In this document: positions 52,818 to 61,833 of the stretch, in pieces
Position numbering within the stretch: the stretch's first letter is position 1
Layout: the number at the start of each line of letters is the position of its first letter
Assembly (NCBI GenBank): GCA_032622095.1
Contig: CP136063.1
Span: 64,493,897 to 64,557,896 of the forward strand
Direction of reading: 5' to 3'
Length of the DNA stretch: 64,000 nucleotides
DNA from: Siphonodentalium dalli
Lineage: Eukaryota; Mollusca; Scaphopoda; Gadilida; Siphonodentaliidae
Notes under the pieces: generated by a model
What the model was told of the DNA's origin: nothing
The model's database searches: none
What the model saw: the letters and a program-made list of their open reading frames with translations, nothing else
Made by a program: the position numbers and the translations under genes

Positions 52818-53086
52818 TGTGACACGCATGGGGAGGGGTCAACATCTACATCCCTCAGGCCAGACAACCAATACAAGTCAACTGAATGAGTGTTCTTTCT
52901 CAACAGTTTACCGACAAACGGTATAATTCGTTCCGGCTCCGATTCCGGCATAACATATTTTTAAATCAACGGCGTACAAATATATCTAAATATTTCTACA
53001 TCCAAACAGTGATAACAGTGATAAAAACGGGTAACAATCATTGATACCTTTTGATATCGTATCCTCGTTATCAAGTTCACCTTTCA
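52818..53086 (+). repeat. Right LTR of gypsy E
   Basis: 269 bp, pairs with 49121-49389. Substitutions include two A-to-G changes in 'atgaggagagg' and a small cluster at 'ataatgggttccgtc'. Confidence 0.8.
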
Positions 53087-53438
53087 GAATATTTGTACGG
53101 CCTTAATGATTAAAAGAACATGAGAAATAAACTGACTTGTGTTGTGTTTACTACAGCGAAAATAGGTGTCCACGGAAGCAACGTAATTAATTCGTTGCGG
53201 GATTCACCTTGCGAAATAAGCTATCAAACCATGCCCGAATAACCTTGTCAGGGGCAATTCCAAACATCTGGGCTTATTTCACCCATCTACGCGTGTCAGC
53301 AGTACACATTCCTCCTATTTACGATTCAGACAACTTCTCAAAATACGTACACGGAAGTACACCAAAATAGAAACAACTAGGTCACAAAAGTAAATATTAA
53401 ACCATGCTTGAATAGCTATTTTGGGGACATCATAAAGC
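53087..53438. other. No gene seen
   Basis: Non-coding spacer between gypsy E and the promoter-like block. Confidence 0.5.
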
Positions 53439-53471
53439 ATGCTGGTCCTTCCAAACTCTACCCAGCTTCTG

Positions 53472-53566
53472 ATTGGTTCCTTCCATCTCAGACTCTGGTT
53501 GGTCATTCTGCTGCAATTTGATTGGCTGCTTCTTGATCATCCAGGTCTGAGAAAGTGCTATAAAAG
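53472..53566 (+). promoter_or_regulatory. TATA plus inverted CCAAT promoter-like block
   Basis: TATAAAAG lies at 53559-53566, with ATTGG (inverted CCAAT) at 53472 and 53521 and a similar 'ggttgg' between them. A transcript would start near 53590, and a donor-like 'cacgggtgagt' occurs at about 53666. It is a good RNA polymerase II core promoter by eye. Confidence 0.55.
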
Positions 53567-53755
53567 GCTGGCACAAATCAGAATCTTGTCATATCTGGCA
53601 GGAGTCGAGCGGGACAGTTCATTATTGCTCTGTCTGTCTGCTGTTCCTCTTGTCAGACACTGAGCACGGGTGAGTTGTGCGGTCGCGATCTAGGTTGCAG
53701 CTGCCCCCGTGCTTAGCGCCAGTGAGATGGTTTTGGATTAGGCTTAGGACGGATT

Positions 53756-54568
53756 ATGGACTTGATCCCCGAAGCCGCGTTGTTTGCAGTGCAAAGTAGT
53801 CGGGTAGTTAACATCGCTAGTTGGTCTCTCCAGTCTAGCGGGGGCTACCTGACACTTTGCTTGGAGTTCCGGACCAAAGATGCTGGTAACCAGAGATCTA
53901 AAGACCGGGACGTCAACGCCAAAGCCACCCGCTGCACCATGCAGAAGATGAAGACCGGGCCTACGAAGAAAAAGACTCCTTCTAGGCACAGAAGGGACGC
54001 TGCTAGACGGGCGAAGTGGAAGAAGATGGGGGCGACCGTTGATCGACCGGTCATCCCTCCCCGTGTGGCTCAGCCGTCCAGTGTCGTAGCCGGCAGGCCG
54101 GAGTTGTCTGAGAGACGCCCAGACGACCCGACCTGCATGGAGACTGACGACATTGAACCAGCTAGCAGGGACTCCGTGGATCTGCCGGAGGTCCCTGCTG
54201 TCGTCGTCGAGGCTTGCGGAGACAGGGACGTGGATACCACCCCAGATGTTCCTGCCGCCAGCTTCGACGTGGAACTGGATAGTTTTACACCTCGGACACC
54301 GGATTACCAACACATCCCGGTGTCCCCCAGCTCCACCAACAACACCAGTACAGCCACCACCCTCTCTCAAGAAGAGTATATGGCCATTGCCCGTTCTGTG
54401 GAAAAGACTGTCGCTGATTCAGAAAGATTTATGGCAAAACACCGATTAGAGCAGACAGAACGGGAAGAAAAACAGGCAGCCTTGATGCTACAAATTCAAC
54501 AACAACAACAACAGCAGCAAACAGAAACTCAACAGTGGAAAAAAAAGAAAGCCAAGAAAAAGAAATAA
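53756..54568 (+). CDS. Unrecognised ORF with basic, poly-Gln C-terminus
   Basis: A 270-codon frame downstream of the promoter-like block. A basic patch ('KKKTPSRHRRDAARRAKWKK') at about residues 70-90 recalls the 'SPSRxRRDxxR' motif of some invertebrate retroelement ORFs. Then a Pro/Asp-rich region, a helical, likely coiled-coil stretch ('SQEEYMAIARSVEKTVADSE' onward), a Gln run (about residues 245-253) and a Lys-rich end. The ORF is distinctly more GC-rich than its surroundings, which suggests an insertion with different origin. ATG 53756 is the first in frame but, if the donor at 53666 is used, the true start may differ. No function can be given. Confidence 0.45.
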   Translation: MDLIPEAALFAVQSSRVVNIASWSLQSSGGYLTLCLEFRTKDAGNQRSKDRDVNAKATRCTMQKMKTGPTKKKTPSRHRRDAARRAKWKKMGATVDRPVIPPRVAQPSSVVAGRPELSERRPDDPTCMETDDIEPASRDSVDLPEVPAVVVEACGDRDVDTTPDVPAASFDVELDSFTPRTPDYQHIPVSPSSTNNTSTATTLSQEEYMAIARSVEKTVADSERFMAKHRLEQTEREEKQAALMLQIQQQQQQQQTETQQWKKKKAKKKK

Positions 54569-54771
54569 TTCTATGTCTAGATCATTTTCATTTCACCCTC
54601 ACCAATCTCATGTTAATGTAACACCATTACATGTATCATCATTAAATTCAACAGTGGGTTGTAGGAGAGGGGTTCCGCCCCTTTCAAATCTTCCCGGGAA
54701 AGTTTCCCAAACATAGTAATCTTGTCATACTGAGACTGAGAACTTACTGCTAGGTAACTAGTCAGGATATA

Positions 54772-55442
54772 AACTCATTGTCATCGCTGTTGCTCACAAT
54801 GTCAGCAACAAAAACCTGTTACTCACAAAGTGAGCAACGATCAACAAAACTGTCACTCATTGACTAATGAGCGACAATCTTTAAACTGTTACTCATTGAC
54901 TAATGAGAACAAATCTTTGAATCTAACCGTCACTCATCGACTGTTGAGCGACACTCTTTAAACTGTTACTCGTTGACTAACGAGCAACAAAACTCTGAAA
55001 CCATATAACTGTCACTCGTTGAGCGACACTCTTTAAACTGTTGCTCGTTGACTAACGAGCAACAAAACTCTGAAACCATATAACTGTCACTCGTTGAGCG
55101 ACACTCTTTAAACTGTTGCTCGTTGACTAACGAGCAACAAAACTCTGAAACCATATAACTGTCACTCGTTGAGTGACACTCTTTAAACTGTTGCTCGTTG
55201 ACTAACGAGCAACAAAACTCTGAAACCATATAACTGTCACTCGTTGAGCGACACTCTTTAAACTGTTACTCGTTGACTAACGAGCAACAAAACTCTGAAA
55301 CCATATAATTGTCACTCGTTGAGCGACACTCTTAAAATAGTTACTCATTGACTAATGAGCAATACAACTCTGAATCTACATAACTGTCACTCATTGAGCG
55401 ACACTCTTAAAACTGTTGCTCATTGAATAATGAGCAACAGCA
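54772..55442 (+). repeat. Hairpin minisatellite, 75-bp unit
   Basis: About five near-identical 75-bp units (54966-55330) with decayed units on both sides. Each unit contains a perfect hairpin, GTTGCTCGTT-gact-AACGAGCAAC, and a second small inverted word, 'gtcactcgttgagcgac'. Unit spacing keeps an open frame on the minus strand with no stop, an effect of 75 being divisible by three. Confidence 0.85.
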
Positions 55443-55568
55443 TTTAAATAGATACAACCACTACTCATCGATTAGTCATAAACTGGTTTCCGGGCCCTAT
55501 TTACTGCCCAAAAATAGGGTGGTGGCAGCAAAACAAAAGACTTCATTGGCAAATTAAACCTGCAGCTC

Positions 55569-55695
55569 GACTGAGCCAGGCTTACCTCGTGCCTAAAAAC
55601 TTAATAAAATACTCAACCCTTTTTGGCTCGCAGGGACTCGTGGATGAAACCACTCGATCGCTACCGGAATTGAGTCCCCACCCCCTGCGTGTTAC
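55569..55695 (+). repeat. Dispersed repeat F, copy 2
   Basis: An unbroken copy (about 127 bp) of the repeat split at 24246-26690. Its last bases, 'gcgtgttac', directly precede the ATG of the exon at 55696. Confidence 0.7.
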
Positions 55696-55752
55696 ATGAG
55701 GAATGAAATAACTAACCTCAAATCAGAGGTAGAAAAGTTGAAGAGGAAAAAA
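55696..55752 (+). CDS. Coiled-coil exon of SAMD3-like gene
   Basis: Nineteen codons, MRNEITNLKSEVEKLKRKK, with Leu/Ile heptad spacing, end at a donor 'gtgagt' in phase 0. The next exon (56580) starts in phase 0, so the two join cleanly. Repeat F abuts the ATG, so the exon may be longer and its true upstream part replaced. Confidence 0.5.
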
Positions 55753-56579
55753 GTGAGTATCCAATAATTATATCAACTTCATAGTATTTACTAATAGTAT
55801 AGTATAATAATAGTATAAATGGGTCATTTCACAATCAAGTAGAGCACTTTTTCTCACCGACTGACCAACCACAATTTAATTTTTTCAAAATTATTTGTTC
55901 ATATTACATTTTTCATATTAAGTCATTGTTGATGAAAATTATACCATATTATTCCACACCCATCGACACGAGGCACATATATTCAACAGAATATGAGCCA
56001 TTGAATACATATTTGTGTATATGTATACCTCTAGTGAGATACAAGCTGGATCTATTCTTGTTGATGTTGCCGCCAAGAAAGATGACGTACATTAAGTCAA
56101 CGATCCGACTCGGGTGATGCCCTGAAAATTACTGGTTATTCATCAGAGTTAAGTCACAAAACAGTAGTCATAGATCAATGAAGGTGACAGTAATGGATTT
56201 AATTTATCTGACACAACAGTGTAGAATAAATACAGAACACAACTTTCATCATAATCTCAAATCTTTCATCGAACTTGTTGCGGACGTCACATAGTTACAT
56301 TTTGCTAAAACTACGCTCTCGTGAAATATATCCTTGCCCCAACTGCAACTCATTGTGTTATGTCTATTTACTCTCTCTAGAATAAAATACTGTATTTTAT
56401 GGCATGGCAAATGGTTGAGTAAGGTCGAGTTCTGAACACATAACTCTATATTATGCATTGTATGCAATCGCCTGTTCTCTGGGGCTGGGCAGGAATGTTT
56501 CCGAGAGAGTCTGGAAAAGTTATGGAATTTATTTTTGAGTGCTGTTAACATTCTAAATTCTCTTTGATTTCGGTTTCAG

Positions 56580-56914
56580 GACTACTTCTTCTCCACTGAA
56601 GGTGGGGAACAAGGCTATATTCAAACAAAGTTAAAAAACTTAAGAAGGTCGCTGTCGAAAACCTGTCTCAAAAAGCCCAGAAGAAGCGGTTCTATGGATG
56701 ATCCAGCAGCAAAGCAGATGAAGAGATCAAATGAGGAGCCAGACAGTAATCAGCAGGAACTCATCCTATTGTGCCAAATGATGCAGAATAAAGATGCTGT
56801 TTATGATGCCATGCGCAAATCACTTGAATATTAATCACTTGGATTAAAGAACATGGTCCTTCTTTTAATGAAGTTCTTGACCGATACCCTCGCTTGAAGG
56901 ATTTGCCAAATCTG
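56580..56914 (+). pseudogene. SAMD3-like exon with frameshift
   Basis: It is preceded by an acceptor 'tgatttcggtttcag' and followed by donor 'gtaaga'. Frame 1 reads 'DYFFSTEGGEQGYIQTKLKN' and on to 'QMMQNKDAVYDAMRKSLEY' and a TAA at 56833. The same exon continues in another frame with 'ITWIKEHGPSFNEVLDRYPR' then 'LKDLPNL' up to the donor. The Trp...Pro-Ser...YPRL pattern is the conserved tail of SAMD3-like proteins (from memory). A missing base near 56830 explains the split; it could be a real mutation or an assembly error. Confidence 0.55.
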
Positions 56915-57715
56915 GTAAGACCATACACCTAACTAAATAAATATTACATTAGGTGGACATATCATCAAGGTCAATGTTTAGACATGCATTTTAACAGGCT
57001 TTTAAAAATTGTGCGAATAAAGCTTTTCATTCGAGATTTGTTCAAGCAAATGTCTGGTGGCATAACCTTTTTTGCCCTCCTGGCTTGTGGAGAGCTAGCT
57101 GTCACAGCCCTCCTAGGTTCCAGAACCAATAGGCCTGCCCATATGGTGCTTAATAGGGTCCCTGCTGCTTTTGCATTTCTTTACAAAGAGACTGCTTTTC
57201 TTTTCAAAACTTCTAGCCTATACGTTATAGGATCGGATGTTGTAAATGATTACTGGAGTGAGTTTAACAAACGTGAATGTAGCAAATATTAATCGTTCAA
57301 GAGCTAACCAATGGGAGTTACTTTCCATGTATTTTTGTATTATATCAGCCCTGTACTATTAAATTATTTCATGAAAATTTCCACACTGTACTATTATGCC
57401 CAATATGCTTATTTAGATCCCCAGAGTACTTTACTATTCCATACCATCATGAGGCACCATTTGGAAGTATCAAATTTCATCCGTTATTTATTTCATACCG
57501 TTTTGAGGCATTTTCAAGTTATGACAATTTTTCGACTTAGAAACGGGTATATAATGCCACACCATGCAGTAATCTTGTTCAGATTTTTATATCAATAATA
57601 TAGAAAACCCTCCCTGCCTCATCATGTCGCAATTCTCTCAGAACACAAACTGTTCTTTTAATGACCTTATATAAAAAATAACTGCTACACATTGCTTATG
57701 TTTTCACACTTCACG
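56915..57715. other. Intron-like spacer
   Basis: Between two SAMD3-like exons. ORFs at 56984-57292 and 57311-57598 have no recognised motifs. Confidence 0.4.
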
Positions 57716-57870
57716 ATTGATGAGGAGTTCAAACTATTGTATGGCGAGGAAGCAGCACACAGTCTAATATAAAAATGCTTTCAAAACGGACAAGTGTCAA
57801 GCAAATCTTGCTTGATATGGAGCTGCCGGATGATTCTAACTCACAGGATAGAAGTATGTATGCTTCATAG
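57716..57870 (+). pseudogene. SAMD3-like exon, next segment
   Basis: 'IDEEFKLLYGEEAAHSLI' follows a pyrimidine-rich tract ('tgttttcacacttcac') that lacks a clean AG. After a stop at 57771 another frame stays open, 'KMLSKRTSVKQILLDMELPD' to a TAG at 57868. In SAMD3-like proteins an acidic-aromatic segment of this kind follows the YPRL motif. Degeneration at the acceptor and the frame break suggest a pseudogene. Confidence 0.45.
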
Positions 57871-60800
57871 AGTCCAATCAGAATTAATAGGCCTAGTACA
57901 GTTCCAGTCGAAACTTGTTGACATTTGGATCATTCTCAGTTAGAACCGGGTTCCTGTGCACTGTAATATAATGGCATTAGCTCTCACGAGACATCAGATA
58001 ACAATGGTATCAGCCCATCTCTAAAAATAACAGGAATCAATTTTACCTTTACTACATAAATCAAGCGAGCCTTATATACCTGTTCAGCTTACGCCATTAC
58101 GCACCACTAGGACTTGATCGGCAATCAAGCCTTCTCGAACCTGATTGGCTGCCGAGAGCAGTGCATTTCCTATAACGCAATGCAGCTAATGGTAAAACAA
58201 TCAGCTGTATGTTTGGTTTAGAAGGAATTATAAGGAAAGCGGATGGACCCGGCGTTGGTTATGGGGTATGCCACATAAAACTTACCTTTATTTTTCGATA
58301 ACAGGTAATAAAAAAACAGTTATTCCTTAAATAACCAGAAATAACGAGAAGATTGTCAGCAGATTATTCACTTCACTAATTATTGTTGTTGCTATATATT
58401 TCTTTGCACACTTACAATAAATTACATAATTCTTTCATATTTACAGTTACAGAAGTATGGTATGCTTCCCTGCTACCAATGCGTTACCTGAAGAAAAATG
58501 AACGTCGCTCAGCGTTGTACACATTACAGAGCTTATAGTCCGGTCGATAAAAGGTTTGACCTAGAAAAAATTTGGACTAAGTTGGTTTGTATACCATTTT
58601 GAAGAGGAATATATCCTCTATAACATATCCAAAATCCAATAAAATCCGCTTTGAGCATTTTTTGTAATTCAAGATGGCCTCCAAGATGGCTGCCATTTTC
58701 CTATAAGTCAGTTTGATGCAATTAAAGTGAGAACATCTTGTCATATGTATACATTTTTTGTGAAGCTTAGACATAACGCCACCTATATGTGATTGGAACT
58801 CCTCATCCAAGATGGCAACCGGAAGTGCAATTACTTCGTTTTGTTTACTAATATATTTAAGATAAGTTTCTGTGGTTTGGAACTGGTTGAGAATTGTGAC
58901 TTTATTTTGTATTTAGAACGTTAACTGACCATTGGAGCAATGGAATAAGCTGTTCGTGTGGTCCACACCCCTTCCGATCACTCAAAAATTCGATTTTACA
59001 AAACGCGGTATAACATTTCACAAAAGATCCACAAGATTCTAATCATATTTCATCAAGAAGTGGGAAGAACTGTGCAATTTAAGCGTTCCATTCTCTATCT
59101 TATTAATATTTGAACTCAATGGTACCAACATTGTCACTTTGACTCAAAATGGCTGCCAAAATGGCCACCAAAATATGGAAAATGGTAATTATTATCCCAG
59201 CGTGCCATGCAACCTCTTACAAGTTGTGATGATGCACACAATTGACTATTCTGTCTTATATAGCTTGAGTACTAACATTTCTTATGCCCCTTGGGTATTT
59301 ATTACTATTTTAACCACCGAAATTACCAGAATTATTCGAAATTTTCTGTCACAAACCTGATATCAAAATCAGCAAAAAATCGCTGTTCAGGATTAAGCCA
59401 TTTTTTAAAAGTAAAATGGAACTATGTTTGGTATCAAAGATGTTTATTGTTTTGATATGTGTTACATGTGTCACAATGAATTGTTTTAGACAAAAATACT
59501 CAAGATGGCTTCCAAAATGGAAACCAAATTTGGTAAACATTACTATATACATATGTGTATATATGTGGTGTATATGTATACATAATCAATTGTGACTCAC
59601 ATGCTACTTAATCAATTAAATGTTCTATTCTGGTTGTCCCGCTACATTACGAGTCATGACATGACAAGTTCATTTTGAGGAAAGCAATATGGATTTTGCC
59701 AAAAGCTTCCTTGTTTTTGAACAGAAATGGGCACAACGTTGAAACGGAACTGAGAGGTATCATATTATGTGGCTATTCTGGCCCAATTAACATCAACATT
59801 GATCAACTTAATACAGTGTGCATGTCTGTTGACTGTGTGGTCATAGGCGAGTTGAGTAGGTTTACATGGAATTATTGTATTCATGAATGATGTGAATAGT
59901 TATACAATGTGTGACTACATGGTCATGGATGCGATGCCCATAGTGAGATATATAGGTATATAAGGTAGCAATACACGATTTCATGGGTTGTAGGAGGGCT
60001 GAAAAATATGATTTTAAGCATATGAGGGCTATAACTGTCAGTTTAGCCTCTGTTATACCTGGGAGTAATGGTTTGATGGTTTAATTATTTTATAAAGGTA
60101 CCATAGTATACAAAATGGGATGATATTTGAATACGAAGTATGTTTTTGGAATCTGATGTCGGCCAGCTCTGTGTGGTACTCCACCGGAAAACAGCTCGAT
60201 TTCTCTCCCTTGAAAACAGTCGTCTGCACTTCTGAGAAAAAAAATTAAAATTGCTACGATAACTTTTTTTTATTTTTCAATATATCTGACATATATCTCT
60301 GGTCTATCAGCTCATAAGGTGATTATAGAGTGACATTCGCTCTGTCATGGTTAGCTATGCGACCGAAAACGGCCAATTTCGGTAAAAAAAATGGCTAAAA
60401 TGAAGATTTTAAAAAATCAGTCTAGGGGAGATAATTCTACTTGTGATGATGCAATTTTTTTCCAAAAGACAAATGAATTATTCTCCGACCATTTCTGTAT
60501 CTTGTAACCAAACACTCATGTGCTGTTTATCAATGACCATGGTGCAGCAGAAGGTTGTAATACAGTGCCCCCGTCAAAATGGTGAAAATGGCCAGAAATC
60601 GTGTATTGCTACCTTAAAGAAGCATGTCAAATTACCTATTTTTGGTCAATTCATCTTCCCTATTTTCGTGTCAACATTGGATGAATTGTATATTCTTTGC
60701 AAAACACATTTTCCCTTTCTCAGACATCTCATTCATTTCCAAAAATCAAAATATGTTACTAAATATAGCGCACTATTCCACCTGCAAAAACCTGTTATGA

Positions 60801-61163
60801 TTTTGAAGATTGTGATATTTTGTGTGCCAGCACACCGCAAGTGCCTGTATATCAGGTGACACTAGCCATTGTTACTATCAACATACTAGTATATGCAAGA
60901 TGTTATTGAGGGTCTGAAATATGTGATTTAAATTAATGATAAACAATCACATGAGAGTGAATTGGGGGGGGGGGTGCAACCTTTATCTGTTATATAGCCA
61001 ATTTAAGGCATACAGGGGGAAAGCATTGCTTTTTGGTTTTTTTAATCGAGAGACTTCGTATAATTAACATCGACAGAATCATGCAACCATACACAAATTT
61101 AATGTTTTCGTTATGCAAAAACAAGTAACGGTGTATGTGTTATATCTTCTTGTTACAGGTAAT
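57871..61163. other. No gene seen
   Basis: AT-rich DNA with 'aagatggctgccatttt' words at 58670-58700 and 59130-59170, typical of MITE debris, but ends were not found. A (TA)-rich segment lies at 59540-59590 and a G run near 60965. ORFs are short and unrecognised. Confidence 0.5.
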
Positions 61164-61502
61164 ATGTCACAGATTTTTAAATCCATTCCGAGCGAAAGAA
61201 AGCTGGCCTCATTACGGAAGTCGATCATACGTAACAGCCTAAGATGTTCTTCTGGTTGTCATTTTTGGACCGCACAGGTGCGAGAAGGATATGGAAAGTT
61301 GATTGTTAGATTAGATGGCAAAGTACAGACTGTTGCAGCACATCGACTCGCCTACTTTGTCCATCACCAAGTGCCATTGACACCGTCAGAGCATGCGTCT
61401 CATTTATGCCACAACAAGGACTGTGTCAACCCAACTCATATCGCTGGAGCCGGACAAAATAAACAAAGACCGCAGAGACTGCCTGGACGACATGGCGTGT
61501 AA
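61164..61502 (+). CDS. His-Me finger (I-PpoI-like) endonuclease domain protein
   Basis: ATG 61164 reads MSQIFKSIPSERKLASLRKS; an acceptor-like 'tatatcttcttgttacag' ends at 61158, and the frame is open upstream to 61113. The domain has 'CSSGCHFW', 'GYGKLIVRLDGK', 'VAAHRLAYFVHHQVPL' and 'ASHLCHNKDCVNPTHI'. The last block has the His of SHL as general base and C-x4-C-x4-H zinc ligands, the spacing found in the I-PpoI homing endonuclease (zf-His_Me_endon family). Such enzymes cut DNA with one metal. The ORF of 113 codons is short but holds the whole core. It faces the transposase-like ORF 61834-63579 tail to tail. Confidence 0.75.
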   Translation: MSQIFKSIPSERKLASLRKSIIRNSLRCSSGCHFWTAQVREGYGKLIVRLDGKVQTVAAHRLAYFVHHQVPLTPSEHASHLCHNKDCVNPTHIAGAGQNKQRPQRLPGRHGV

Positions 61503-61833
61503 TGGTCATAGAGGCTATCGTTCGTGCATGTTATGGTTATATCGGCAGGTAAGATACATATATAAATCTCTGATAAACTTTATAAATGACAACAACAAAC
61601 ATCAACGATATATTTTGTCAACTTTACAATCTTTGATACGGTGAGTGAGCATTCAATCCATGGTAAAAAATAGTATATTTTTTATTCCCCAAATCGAAAT
61701 ATTTACCGGTATGTTTTTATTTAACGATTACATTTTTTTTTTCGACTGATATATCGTTGATGTTTGTAGTCATTATGCGACTGGCGTCTTGAATGATAGA
61801 AAGCCATTCTGTCTCTTTTTTTCAATAGAACTG
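61503..61833. other. Spacer between convergent genes
   Basis: No ORF of note. It includes two inverted words, 'acaaacatcaacgatatat' at about 61598 and 'atatatcgttgatgtttgt' at about 61750, so a stem of about 19 bp spans the spacer. Confidence 0.55.

Larger units (their letters stand above)
49121..53086 (+). mobile_element. Ty3/gypsy retrotransposon E, internally deleted
   Basis: Two 269-bp direct repeats (49121-49389 and 52818-53086), each starting TGTGACACGC and ending CACCTTTCA, flank pol and a third ORF. By eye they differ at about six positions and have no indels, so the copy is fairly recent. Gag, protease, the 5' part of RT, and RT thumb plus RNase H are deleted. No target duplication was identified. 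Confidence 0.85.

Noticed and set aside
53744-54370. 208-codon minus-strand ORF
   Set aside because: It lies opposite the 53756-54568 ORF in GC-rich DNA and has no motif; the plus strand has a promoter-like block and a plausible protein.
54966-55229. Minus-strand ORF with 25-residue repeats (MVSEFCCSLVNE...)
   Set aside because: It is a shadow of the 75-bp hairpin minisatellite, with no promoter or coding bias.
56984-57292. 102-codon ORF as an exon of the SAMD3-like gene
   Set aside because: It lies between two better supported exons, has no matching splice sites and no similarity I recognise.
60443-60859. 138-codon ORF
   Set aside because: Composition is like the AT-rich flank, and no recognised motif or splice signals support it.
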